From contig SFEJ01000009.1 of the NCBI GenBank assembly GCA_004558035.1, positions 1 through 62,506 of the forward strand: a stretch of 62,506 bases of DNA. Reading direction: 5' to 3'. The stretch is from Opitutia bacterium (GTDB lineage: Bacteria; Verrucomicrobiota; Verrucomicrobiae; Opitutales; UBA953). Shown in pieces: positions 28,551 to 37,151 of this stretch. A program made the translations under genes and the position numbers. Within the stretch, counting starts at the first letter, position 1. Every line of letters begins with the position of its first letter. The notes under the pieces were generated by a model that saw only the letters and a list, made by a program, of their open reading frames with translations, ran no database searches and had not been told where the DNA came from.

Positions 28551-29432
28551 TCATTTCGCCTCGTCCGCGATCGCCGATTTCGCGTCGGCGCGCAGCGCCT
28601 CTTCCTCGGCGGCCTTCTGCGCCTTGAGGAATTCCTCCTCGTTGACCTTCACGTAGAGCTTCGCCTTGGCGATCTCCATGTAGTAATTGCGCGCGACCGA
28701 GTAGCCGTAGGCTTCGACCATCTTCTTGTTGTTCTCGTCGAAAGCCGTCTTGCCCTTTTCGAACTCTTCCTTGAGCGCGTCCTTTTCCGCGCCTTCGGGC
28801 ATCTTCGCGAGCGCCTTGTCCATCTGCACGAGGCGGTTGCGCAGCGCGATCATCTTCTGGACGTTGAGCTGGAATTCCGCGCACGCGCGTTCGGGCGCGA
28901 TCACGGAAATGCGCTGGAACTTGTCGTCGCCCTTCACGAGCAGATCCTTGTCCGCCTTGATTTCGGGATTCTTCTTGGCGGCGTCGTACTCCTCGTCGGT
29001 GAGCTTCAGATAAAGCACCGTCTCCACCGGCAGGTGGATGTAGTCGCGGGAAATGGAATAGCCGTAGGCCTTCGCCATCGTCTGGTCCGCCTTCTTCAGC
29101 TCTTCCGTGAGCTCGTTGATCTTTTCGTCGGTCGCCGTCTTTTCCGCTTCCGTGAACGCAATCTTCTTGTGCTCGTTCAGGGTGATGAGCGTCTGGCGCA
29201 GCTGATTCATGATGCCGACGTTCTTCGTGAACTCGTCGTTGGCGGCGGCGGTCGGCAGCGAGGCAACGAGAATGAACTTCTGACCGTTCTGCTCGATGAA
29301 GTCGAACTTGCTTTCGTTCGCCGAAGCTTCGGCGGCGGGAGCGGCGGTTTCCGGTTTGGCTTCCTCGGAAGCGAAAAGCGACGTCGAAGCGAGGACGGAC
29401 GCGAGGAAGAACAAGGTTTTACTGATTTTCAT
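28551..29432 (-). CDS. Uncharacterised two-repeat helical protein with signal peptide
   Basis: The 293-aa protein has a clear signal peptide (MKISKTLFFLASVLASTSLFA) and an Ala/Glu linker. Two units like those of the downstream paralog follow: YGYSISRDYIHLP with KLTDEEYDAAKK, and YGYSVARNYYMEI with KVNEEEFLKAQKA. The shared FDFIEQNGQKFI start shows tandem duplication. The CGTTCCCG word is absent from this gene and occurs once in its paralog, well below the window average. The function is unknown; a periplasmic helical scaffold is only a guess. Confidence 0.72.
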   Translation of the reverse strand: MKISKTLFFLASVLASTSLFASEEAKPETAAPAAEASANESKFDFIEQNGQKFILVASLPTAAANDEFTKNVGIMNQLRQTLITLNEHKKIAFTEAEKTATDEKINELTEELKKADQTMAKAYGYSISRDYIHLPVETVLYLKLTDEEYDAAKKNPEIKADKDLLVKGDDKFQRISVIAPERACAEFQLNVQKMIALRNRLVQMDKALAKMPEGAEKDALKEEFEKGKTAFDENNKKMVEAYGYSVARNYYMEIAKAKLYVKVNEEEFLKAQKAAEEEALRADAKSAIADEAK

Positions 29433-29664
29433 AAGGGATGATTTTGAATTGATGAATTCGTTTTTAAGGTAAACTTTTCAAACGCCCGATTCAAGAGGAA
29501 ACGGGCATTTCGCAGTAATCAGCGTTCCCGCCGAAAAAATTTGTCTGAAATTCCCGCGCCGCCGAAAAGCGGTCTCCCGCCGCCGCGGCTAAAAAAAACA
29601 CTGCCGCGGGGACGCTTTTTCGTCTAAGCTTGAAAGTCGCGCGCGCTCGGACGCGCCTCCTTCC

Positions 29665-30723
29665 ATGAACTTTCCTCGACGAAAAATTTTCTTTCTCGGA
29701 CTCGCGGCGGCGGGAACGCTCCTGCTCGCCGGCGCGGGAACGCTCTTTTGGCTCGCGCGGCGCGAAATCCGCGCGGGAACGTTCGTCGTCTCGGCGCCGC
29801 GGATCGCGCCCGACGCGGCGACGGACGCGGCGCGCGGCGTTCCCGTCGGCGCGCCCGTGGAAATCTCCGCCGACGCGGAAACGCACTTCGGGCTCGAGCC
29901 CGCGCTGCGCCTCGAGTTCTCCCTGCCCGAAGGCCTCGAAGCCGCCGAGCGCGTCGAGCAGGAAACGTCGCGCCTCGGACCGCTCCGCCGGACGCGTCTG
30001 CGCTTCGCGCTGATTCCGCTCGCGGCGGGCGACTTCGCGGACGCCTCGTTCACGATCGAAGCGCGGGAGAAGGATTCCGGCGCCGCGCGGCGCGTTTCCG
30101 TCGCGCTGCCCGCGATCCGCGCCGTGCTGCCCGAAAGCGCGCCCGACGCGCCGCTCGCGCTCGTCTCGGAATTCGGCGGAGACGCCGACGACGCGTTCCC
30201 GCGCGCGCTTTTCGCGCTCGGCGCAGCGGCCGCCGTTCTGCTCGGAGCCGCCGCGTTCTTCGTCTTCCGCCGCCGGCGGCGCCGCGCGTCCGCGCCTCCG
30301 GAAATCCCGCCGTGGACGCGCGCCGAAAGCGAACTCGCGGCGCTGCGCGTCGAACTCGACGCCGGGCGCATCGGCTCGGTCGCCGCGGTCGCGCGCCTTT
30401 CGGACATCGTCCGCCGCTACCTCGCGCGGCGCTTCGGGCTTTCCGCCGACGCGATGACGTCGCAGGAATTCTTCGTTTCGATGGAAAAGCCGGACAGCCC
30501 GTTCCCGCCGGAGCAGCGGCGTTTTCTGCGCGAATTTCTGAACGCCGCCGACCTGGTGAAATTCGCCGGGCTCGCCGCCGGGCGCGAGCGCACGGACGCC
30601 GCCATCGCGCGCGCGGGAACGCTCGTCGCCGAGACGACGCCGCCGCCCGCCTCCGAAAAATCCGCATCCGCGCCCGCCGCGAAGCCTTCGCCGCGCGCCG
30701 TCTCCCGCCATGGAAAACTTTGA
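29665..30723 (+). CDS. Membrane protein of a Bat-like operon (DUF4381/BatD-like)
   Basis: The 352-aa protein has an N-terminal hydrophobic segment (about residues 9-33), a periplasmic beta-rich region with a middle membrane segment at about 185-207, then a cytoplasmic helical tail. The tail contains VARLSDIVRRYLARRFGL, resembling DUF4381-type proteins next to vWA genes. It overlaps the next gene by 14 bp. The exact family is uncertain; the neighbour context is the main evidence for a Bat-type membrane complex role. Confidence 0.65.
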   Translation: MNFPRRKIFFLGLAAAGTLLLAGAGTLFWLARREIRAGTFVVSAPRIAPDAATDAARGVPVGAPVEISADAETHFGLEPALRLEFSLPEGLEAAERVEQETSRLGPLRRTRLRFALIPLAAGDFADASFTIEAREKDSGAARRVSVALPAIRAVLPESAPDAPLALVSEFGGDADDAFPRALFALGAAAAVLLGAAAFFVFRRRRRRASAPPEIPPWTRAESELAALRVELDAGRIGSVAAVARLSDIVRRYLARRFGLSADAMTSQEFFVSMEKPDSPFPPEQRRFLREFLNAADLVKFAGLAAGRERTDAAIARAGTLVAETTPPPASEKSASAPAAKPSPRAVSRHGKL

Positions 30724-31756
30724 ACTGCAGTTCCCCTGGGCGCTCGCCCTGCTCGTCCCGCTCGCGGCGTGCCTCGCGCGCCAGCTTCTGAAACGCGAGC
30801 CCGCGCTGCGGATTCCTTCGCTCGCGCGCTTCCGCGAGGCGGGAACGCCGCCGACGCGCCGCCTTTCGCCCGCGCGGCTCGTTCCCGCGCTCTTCTACGC
30901 CGCGGCGGGAACGCTGCTGATCGTCGCGCTCGCGGGACCGCGCTTTTCCGCTGGAGAAATCCGCCGGCGCGCCGAGGGCGCGGACGTCATGCTCGCCGTC
31001 GATCTCTCGGACTCCATGGCGGCGTTCGATCCCGCGAAGACGCTGCGCACGGACGAGGAAATCGCCGCCGCGCACCGCCGCGGCGAGACGAAGCGCCGCC
31101 TCGACGTCTGCAAGGAGGAGCTCGAAAAATTCATCCGCGCGCGCCCGAACGACCGCATCGGGCTGATCGCGTTCGCGGACCTGGCGTTCGCGGTCTGCCC
31201 GCCGACGCTCGACCACGCGTGGCTGCTCAAACGCGTCGCCGAGCTCGAGCTCCACACCGTCGGCGAAGGCACGGGGCTCGCCGCGCCGATCGTCTCCGTC
31301 GTCAACCGCACGAAGGATTCCGACGCGAAGCGCAAAGTCATGGTGCTCTTCACGGACGGCGCAAACACCGCGCGGAACAAGGTCTCGCCCGAGCAGGCGG
31401 CGCGCATCGCCAAGGACTACGGGCTGACCGTGCACACGGTCGGCATCGGCGGCGAACGCGCCTACGTCGTGCAGGAGGGATTCTTCGGCGCGCGCATCGT
31501 GCACTATCCGAACGCGTTCGACGAAGCCGCGCTGAAGCGGATCGCCGAGATCACGGGCGGCGCCTACTACGCGGCGGACGACCGCGAAGCCATGCGCGCC
31601 GCGCTCGCCGAAATCGACAAGCTCGAAAAAAAATCCGAGGAGCTGCCGCGCGTCGCGCTCTACGACGAGCGCGCGGACGCGTTCGCGGGGCTCGCGCTCG
31701 CGTGTCTGCTGATCGGCTTCGCGCTCTCGCGGGCCGCGTTCCCGCGGTTTCCGTAA
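30710..31756 (+). CDS. BatA-like vWA-domain membrane protein
   Basis: The 348-aa protein has an N-terminal BatA segment (FPWALALLVPLAACLARQLL), a second membrane segment at about 60-80, and a vWA domain with MIDAS motif AVDLSDSMAAF. Threonine and Asp sites lie in GEGTGLAAPI and VLFTDGANT. A last transmembrane helix closes the protein (LALACLLIGFALSRAAF). Bat proteins are associated with MoxR ATPases and envelope stress or metalloprotein assembly in other phyla; moxR and DUF58 genes are not here. The next vWA gene follows after a repeat element. Confidence 0.85.
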   Translation: MENFELQFPWALALLVPLAACLARQLLKREPALRIPSLARFREAGTPPTRRLSPARLVPALFYAAAGTLLIVALAGPRFSAGEIRRRAEGADVMLAVDLSDSMAAFDPAKTLRTDEEIAAAHRRGETKRRLDVCKEELEKFIRARPNDRIGLIAFADLAFAVCPPTLDHAWLLKRVAELELHTVGEGTGLAAPIVSVVNRTKDSDAKRKVMVLFTDGANTARNKVSPEQAARIAKDYGLTVHTVGIGGERAYVVQEGFFGARIVHYPNAFDEAALKRIAEITGGAYYAADDREAMRAALAEIDKLEKKSEELPRVALYDERADAFAGLALACLLIGFALSRAAFPRFP

Positions 31757-31925
31757 TGGAAGTGACGGAGGTTATGAAGGTTATGAAGGTTCATTGCGCT
31801 CGGCTTCGCCGAAAAGACTTTCAAAAAACTTTTTCGCAAAGCGAAAAGCACTGCAACTTCATAACATCCATAACTCCGTCACCTCATAACCCATGACCAT
31901 GACAGCCTCCGTCGCCTCATAACCT
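31757..31925. repeat. Dispersed palindromic element, copy 4, inside the Bat-like operon
   Basis: The element starts right at the batA-like stop and extends to just before the next start. It has nonamer arms, the GCGCTCGGCTTCGCCGAAAA core and an extended right arm with extra degenerate units (CCATGACCATGACAGCCTCC). It could stabilise or attenuate the operon mRNA. Confidence 0.8.
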
Positions 31926-31941
31926 CTTCCATCGCCTTTCC

Positions 31942-34161
31942 ATGAATTTTTTCCTGCATCCCGAACGCCTTTATCACCTGCTCTGGATCGTTCCCGCGCT
32001 GACGGCGCTTTACGCGCTCGCGGAAGCGCGACGCCGCCGCGCGCTGCGCGCGATCCTGGGCGCGCCGCATTTTTCCGCGCCCGACGGCGTTCCCGTCGGC
32101 ACGGACGTTTCCCGCGGCAAGCGCTTCGTGCGCTTCCTGCTCCTGCTCGCGTGCGCGGCGCTGACAACGGCGGCGTGGGCGCGCCCGAGCTGGGGCGAGA
32201 CGGTCGTGCCGTTCCGCGGCGCGGGGCGAGACGTCGTCGTCGCGCTCGATCTCTCCAAATCGATGCTCTGCGAGGACGTGCGCCCGAGCCGGCTCGCGCA
32301 CGCGCGGCGCTTCGCGGCGCTGCTCGCCGAGCGCATGCGCGGCGACCGGCTCGGCCTCGTCCCCTTCGCGGGAGACGCCTTTCTCGCCTGCCCGCTGACG
32401 TTCGACCGCGCGAGCTTCCGCGCGATTCTCGACGACCAGGAAATCGGCTCGATTCCGCTCGGCGGCACGAATCTCGAAGCCGCGCTGAAGACGGCGGCGG
32501 GCGCGTTCGAGACGGCGGAAAATCTCGGCCACTGCGCGATCGTGCTCGTCACCGACGGCGGTGAGCTGAGCGGCTCCGTCGCGCGCGAGGCGGCGAAACT
32601 CCGCGCGGCGAAGCTGCCCGTCGTCGTGGTCGGCGTCGGAGATCCGAGCGCCGCCGCGCCGATCCCGCTGCGCGACGCGGACGGGAACGTCTCCTACCTC
32701 AAGGATTCCGGCGGGAACACGGTCACCGTGCGTCTCGAAGAAAAACCGCTCGCCGAGCTCGCCGCGGAAACCGGCGGCGTGTACGTGCGCTCCGCGGCGA
32801 CGGAGATGGGCGACGAGACCGCCGCCGCGTGGCTGCGCCGCCTCACGCCCGGCGCGGCGGAGGAAAGCGTGCACGCCGTCCCGATCGAGCGCCGCGAATG
32901 GTTTCTCGTTCCCGCGCTCGTCGCGCTGCTGCTCTACCTGATTTCGGGCGAAACGCGCTCGGCGAAAGGGCTGCGCACCTCCGCGTTCGCGCTGCTGCTG
33001 CGCGCGCCGAAGACGCCCGCGTTTTTCGCGCTCGCTCTGCTGCTCGCGGGAACGCGCGACGCCGGCGCGCGGGACGAAGACGCGCCCGTTCCCGCGGAAA
33101 CCACCGCCGCGGACGCCTCCGCCGAGACGCTCTGCGCGGACGCCCTGCGCGCGCAGGAAGCGGGCGAAATCGCGCGTTCCCGCGAGCTCTACCGCGAAGC
33201 GCTCGCGCGGCCGGGTATTTCGCCGCGGCTCCGCGAAGCCGTGACGCAGAACCTCGGTGCCGGCTTTCACGCCGAAGCGCGGAACGAGACCGCGTCCGCC
33301 GCCGAAGCCGCGCGGAGCGGACCCGACGCCGCGCTCGAAAAAGTCTCCGCCGCCGAAAAGAATTTCGCGCGCGCGAAGGCGCTCTACCGCGACCTGCTGC
33401 GCGCCGGAAACGCGAAGAACGCCGAGGCCGCGGCGGAAAATTTTCGTCTGCTTCTCAACGACGAACAGAGGCTCGCCGAGCTGAAGAAACAGCTCGAAGA
33501 GCTTAAGAAGCGGCAAGAGGAAGCGGCGCGAAACGCCCGCGAAGCCGCCGAAAAACAGCGGCGCGCGAACGAGGAAAAGCGCGACGAAAACCGGAGCGAC
33601 GCGCGGCGGGACGAAAACGGAAAGGACGCCGAAAAGCGCGACGCGGGAACGGATTCCGAAGCTCAGCGCGAGGCCGACGCCGCGCGGGAACGCGCCGCCG
33701 AAAGCGCGCGCGCGCTCGAAGACGCGGCGAAGAGCCTCGGCGACGAAAACCGCGAAAACGCCGCGCGCCGCGCCGCGGAGAAAACGGAAGACGCCCGGCG
33801 GGAACGCGAAGCCGGAAACGGCGGGAAGGCGGAGGAACGCCTCGACGAAGCCGCGAAGATTCTCGAAGAAGCCGCCGCAAAAAATTCGGAAAACGACGGG
33901 AACGGCTCCGACGGCGGGGACGGCGAAAAAGACGGCGGACAAAAAGGCGGGAACGCCGACGCCGCGCCGCGGAACGCTTCCGAAAAGAACGCGGAAAACG
34001 CGGACGGGAACGCCGGCGCGGAAGCGGGAGAAGGCCGCGAGCTCGACGCGGGCGCGGCGGAAGCCGTGCTGCGCGACATGGAAAAGGACGAGACCGAACG
34101 CCGCCGCGCGATTCTGCGCAACGGCCGCGGCAAAGCCCGCTCCGCCGAAAAGGACTGGTGA
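31942..34161 (+). CDS. BatB/BatC-like vWA protein with TPR-like and charged coiled-coil tail
   Basis: The 739-aa protein has an N-terminal membrane segment, a vWA domain with VALDLSKSMLCED and TGGTNLEA-type positions (PLGGTNLEAALK), then ALVALLLYLIS as a membrane segment. A TPR-like part follows (AQEAGEIARSRELYREAL ...). The last ~220 residues are extremely rich in Glu/Lys/Ala/Arg with runs such as KKQLEELKKRQEEAARN. The architecture suggests a BatB-BatC fusion. The tail is rich in GN and REA dipeptides, partly because the CGGGAACG word occurs repeatedly there. Confidence 0.82.
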   Translation: MNFFLHPERLYHLLWIVPALTALYALAEARRRRALRAILGAPHFSAPDGVPVGTDVSRGKRFVRFLLLLACAALTTAAWARPSWGETVVPFRGAGRDVVVALDLSKSMLCEDVRPSRLAHARRFAALLAERMRGDRLGLVPFAGDAFLACPLTFDRASFRAILDDQEIGSIPLGGTNLEAALKTAAGAFETAENLGHCAIVLVTDGGELSGSVAREAAKLRAAKLPVVVVGVGDPSAAAPIPLRDADGNVSYLKDSGGNTVTVRLEEKPLAELAAETGGVYVRSAATEMGDETAAAWLRRLTPGAAEESVHAVPIERREWFLVPALVALLLYLISGETRSAKGLRTSAFALLLRAPKTPAFFALALLLAGTRDAGARDEDAPVPAETTAADASAETLCADALRAQEAGEIARSRELYREALARPGISPRLREAVTQNLGAGFHAEARNETASAAEAARSGPDAALEKVSAAEKNFARAKALYRDLLRAGNAKNAEAAAENFRLLLNDEQRLAELKKQLEELKKRQEEAARNAREAAEKQRRANEEKRDENRSDARRDENGKDAEKRDAGTDSEAQREADAARERAAESARALEDAAKSLGDENRENAARRAAEKTEDARREREAGNGGKAEERLDEAAKILEEAAAKNSENDGNGSDGGDGEKDGGQKGGNADAAPRNASEKNAENADGNAGAEAGEGRELDAGAAEAVLRDMEKDETERRRAILRNGRGKARSAEKDW

Positions 34162-34214
34162 GCCCGGCGCGTTCGCGCTTGCGCCGGGGCGGCGCCGGGG
34201 CTAACTTTGAACGC

Positions 34215-35972
34215 ATGAACGACTCGCCCGAAAAAACCGAATACTGTCTCCAGGGCATCGGATGCGCCCCCGGAGTCGCCCGCGGCAAAGCCTTCGTCTT
34301 CCTGCAGAAAAACGAGGACATTCCCTGCTACAAGGTCGAAGACACGGAGGCGGAAATCCGCCGTTTCGAAGGGGCGATCGCCAAGACGCGCGAACAGATC
34401 GCGAAGCTCTCGGAGGAAGTCCGCCAGCGCGCCGGCAGCGCCGGGGGCGACATTTTCGACGCGCACCTGCTCGTGCTCGAGGATCCCGCCGTCATCGACG
34501 AGACCAAGAAGGCGATGCAGAGCTCGAAGCTCAACGCCGAGCACTGCGTCAATTCCGTCGCCTCGCGCTACATCGAATTTTTCTCTGGGCTCGACGACAG
34601 CTATCTGAAGGAGCGCGTCGCCGACATCCGCGACGTCGCGCAGCGCGTTCTCAAAAATCTCCTCGGCTCCGCGCAGGACAATTCGCCGGAGCGTTTCCGC
34701 GACCGCATCGTCGTCGCCGAAGAGCTCACGCCCTCGGAGACGATCGCGTTCGACCGCTCGCACGTGATCGCCATTCTCACGGACACGGGCAACCACACGT
34801 CGCACGCCGCGATCATGGCGCGCTCGCTCGGCATTCCCGCCGTCGTCGGCCTGCGCAACGCGTCGCTGCGCATCGCCCAGGACGACGAGATTCTCGTGGA
34901 CGGCGACCGCGGGCTCATCTACGTCAATCCGAGCCCGAAGACGCTCGACATCTACGAGCAGATTTCGCTGCGCCGTTCCCGCCTCGAAGCCCTCATCGCG
35001 GAAGAGAACGTCAAGCCCGACACGACCGCCGACGGCAGCTTCTTCCGCATCGAAGCGAACATCTCCGGCAAGGAGAACGTGGAGACGATGCGGAAGACGC
35101 ACGTGCGCGACGTCGGGCTGTTCCGCTCCGAAGGCATCTTCCTGCGCTCGGGCGATTTCCCGCCCGAAGAGGCGCAGTACGAGGAATACCGCCGCGTCGT
35201 CGAGGCGCTCCCGCCAGACGCCGAAATCGTCATCCGCACGCTCGACATCGGCGGCGACAAGCACATCGCCAGCGGCCTGATGCCGGCGGAGGAAAATCCC
35301 TTCATGGGCTTCCGTGCGATCCGCTTCTGTCTCGAGTTTCGCGAGATCTTCAAGGAGCAGCTCCGCGCGATTCTCCGCACGAGCACGCGCGGGAACGTGC
35401 GCATCATGTTCCCGATGATCAGCTCGCTCTCCGAACTCGTGAACGCCAAGGAAGTGCTCGAGGAGGCGAAGTCCGAGCTGCGCGCCGCCGGCGTTCCCTT
35501 CGACGAGAACATTCCCGTCGGCTCGATGATCGAAGTGCCCGCCGCCGTCGCCATCGCCGAAGACCTCGCCGAAGAGGCGGACTTCTTCAGCATCGGCACG
35601 AACGACCTCACCCAGTACATGCTCGCGGTGGACCGCGGGAACGAAAAGATCTCGCACCTCTACGATTCCTTTCACCCGGCGGTCATCCGCGCGATCGCGA
35701 GCACGATCGAGGCGGCGCACAAGGCGAAGATTCCCTGCACCGTCTGCGGCGAGATCGCGGGCGATTCCGTCTTCGCGCCGCTCCTCGTCGGTCTCGGCGC
35801 GGACGCGCTGAGCATGACGGCGAACTCCGCGCCGCGCATCCGCTACATCCTGCGCCACAGCACGCTCGCGGACATGCGCAGACTCGCCCGCTCCGTCCTC
35901 GCCGACCCGAACCCGCGCAACATCCAGGAGCGCATGACGCTCTTCATCAACGCGATCCTCCCCGCCCGCTGA
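34215..35972 (+). CDS. ptsI: Phosphoenolpyruvate-protein phosphotransferase (Enzyme I)
   Basis: The 585-aa length is typical. The phosphorylated His lies in TGNHTSHAAIMARSLGIPAV (about residue 196). PEP-binding motifs include FRSEGIFL, MGFRAIRFCLE, MFPMISSLSEL and SIGTNDLTQYMLAVDRGN; the active Cys region is TVCGEIAGD. No ptsH or EII genes flank it, so it may serve a regulatory PTS (inference). The ATG at 34,215 follows GGGGCTAACTTTGAACGC. Confidence 0.96.
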   Translation: MNDSPEKTEYCLQGIGCAPGVARGKAFVFLQKNEDIPCYKVEDTEAEIRRFEGAIAKTREQIAKLSEEVRQRAGSAGGDIFDAHLLVLEDPAVIDETKKAMQSSKLNAEHCVNSVASRYIEFFSGLDDSYLKERVADIRDVAQRVLKNLLGSAQDNSPERFRDRIVVAEELTPSETIAFDRSHVIAILTDTGNHTSHAAIMARSLGIPAVVGLRNASLRIAQDDEILVDGDRGLIYVNPSPKTLDIYEQISLRRSRLEALIAEENVKPDTTADGSFFRIEANISGKENVETMRKTHVRDVGLFRSEGIFLRSGDFPPEEAQYEEYRRVVEALPPDAEIVIRTLDIGGDKHIASGLMPAEENPFMGFRAIRFCLEFREIFKEQLRAILRTSTRGNVRIMFPMISSLSELVNAKEVLEEAKSELRAAGVPFDENIPVGSMIEVPAAVAIAEDLAEEADFFSIGTNDLTQYMLAVDRGNEKISHLYDSFHPAVIRAIASTIEAAHKAKIPCTVCGEIAGDSVFAPLLVGLGADALSMTANSAPRIRYILRHSTLADMRRLARSVLADPNPRNIQERMTLFINAILPAR

Positions 35973-35986
35973 GCGCCTTTATCCGC

Positions 35987-36063
35987 AAAGGGATTTCGAG
36001 GCAAGCGGGACGCTTACCCTCCCGTAAAATCCGCGGGAAAATTTCGGGACGAGGCGGGCGGGC
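35987..36063. repeat. REP-like element, GGCAAGCGGGACG family
   Basis: The word GGCAAGCGGGACG with nearby CCGCGGGAAAATTTCG resembles sequence near 6733 and the complement of the repeat at 54,173-54,253. It fills the gap between convergent ptsI and the GH16 gene. Confidence 0.45.
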
Positions 36064-36064
36064 G

Positions 36065-36865
36065 TCAGCGCGTCTTCAGATTCGCGTCGCGATAGACGCG
36101 CACCCAATCGACCTGCATTTCGACGGGAAGGTGCGCGGGATTGACCTTGCCGGAGGATTCCACCCAGCCGCCGCCGAGCTGCATGTCCACGAGAACGTAG
36201 AACGGCTTGTCGAACGGCCACTGCCCGTTATTCGCCTCGGCGGGAACGCGCGGATAGGTGAACGTCTCCTTGCCGTTGATGAGAAAGACGAGCTTGTCCG
36301 GATGCCATTCGACGCCGTAAACGTTGAAGTCGTCGCGCCTGATTTTTCCCGTCGAACCCGGGCGCGGATTGTTGCGCTTGAGCGTCCACGTGTAGCGGGA
36401 ATGCACGGTCTGGTAGGCGACGTCGTCGAAGTTGAGATGCTCCATGATGTCGATTTCGCCGGCGTCGGGCCAGCCGCCCTTTTCCGGGAGCATCCACAGC
36501 GCGGGCCACGCGCCCTGCGCGCAGCCGAGCTTGGCGCGGATTTCGATCTTGCCGTAGCGGAAGGAAAATTTCCCCTGCGTCGAAATGCCGCCCGTGATGT
36601 AGGGCGACGGATCCTTCTTCGTGTTCGGGTTGACCTTGCCGCGCAGAATCAGTTTGCCGTTCTTCACGGCGAAAAGCGACGGATCGCTCGACATCGTGTT
36701 CTTCCAGTCGGGCTTGCCGCGCTCGATCTTCGACCAGTAGCGCGGGTTGATCGACGCGCCGTTGAACTCGTCAGCCCAGACGAGCTTCCACTGCGGCGCG
36801 GCGAACGCGGGAACGGCGAGCGCGGCGAAAAGAACCGCGGGAACGAAAAGGCGGGGAATTTTCAT
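36065..36865 (-). CDS. Secreted glycoside hydrolase family 16 (beta-glucanase/laminarinase-like)
   Basis: The 266-aa protein has a signal peptide (MKIPRLFVPAVLFAALAVPAFA). The GH16 catalytic motif is DAGEIDIMEHL: nucleophile Glu in GEID and acid/base Glu in MEH. Surrounding motifs include WKLVWADEFNG, FRYGKIEIRAKL, GAWPALWMLPEKGGWP and VEWHPDKLVFLINGKE. It probably cleaves beta-1,3 or beta-1,3-1,4 glucans outside the cytoplasm. The start was placed at 36,865, giving a standard signal peptide. Confidence 0.93.
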   Translation of the reverse strand: MKIPRLFVPAVLFAALAVPAFAAPQWKLVWADEFNGASINPRYWSKIERGKPDWKNTMSSDPSLFAVKNGKLILRGKVNPNTKKDPSPYITGGISTQGKFSFRYGKIEIRAKLGCAQGAWPALWMLPEKGGWPDAGEIDIMEHLNFDDVAYQTVHSRYTWTLKRNNPRPGSTGKIRRDDFNVYGVEWHPDKLVFLINGKETFTYPRVPAEANNGQWPFDKPFYVLVDMQLGGGWVESSGKVNPAHLPVEMQVDWVRVYRDANLKTR

Positions 36866-36918
36866 GCGAGCCATGATGGTCGCGCCGGCGCGTTCCCGCA
36901 ACGCAATTTCGGGCGCGG

Positions 36919-37051
36919 AAGGTGATGAAGTGATGGAGTTATGAAGTTATGGAGGTTCTTTGCGCTCGGCTTCGCCGAAAGGATTTCGAAAAACACTTTC
37001 GCGGAGCGAAACGCAATCAACTTCATAACCTCGTCACCTCCATAACCTTCC
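36919..37051. repeat. Dispersed palindromic element, copy 5
   Basis: The same arms and core as copy 1 (GCGCTCGGCTTCGCCGAAAG ... GCGGAGCGAAACGCAATCAA). It lies between the divergent GH16 and lptD genes. Confidence 0.85.
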
Positions 37052-37151
37052 TCGCGCACGCCGCTCGCGTCGCGTTTTTTTGTTTCGCGGAACAGCAAAA
37101 TCGTTAGGATTAACGGAAATTTTCGGTCACTCCTTTTTCGCATTCCGCACC

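Noticed and set aside
34215..35972. ptsI as part of a carbohydrate uptake PTS here
   Set aside because: No EII or HPr genes are within the window; only Enzyme I is supported.
37080..37151. Upstream TTG start for lptD at 37,080
   Set aside because: It would place 24 residues before the signal peptide; GTG 37,152 is preferred, though not proven.
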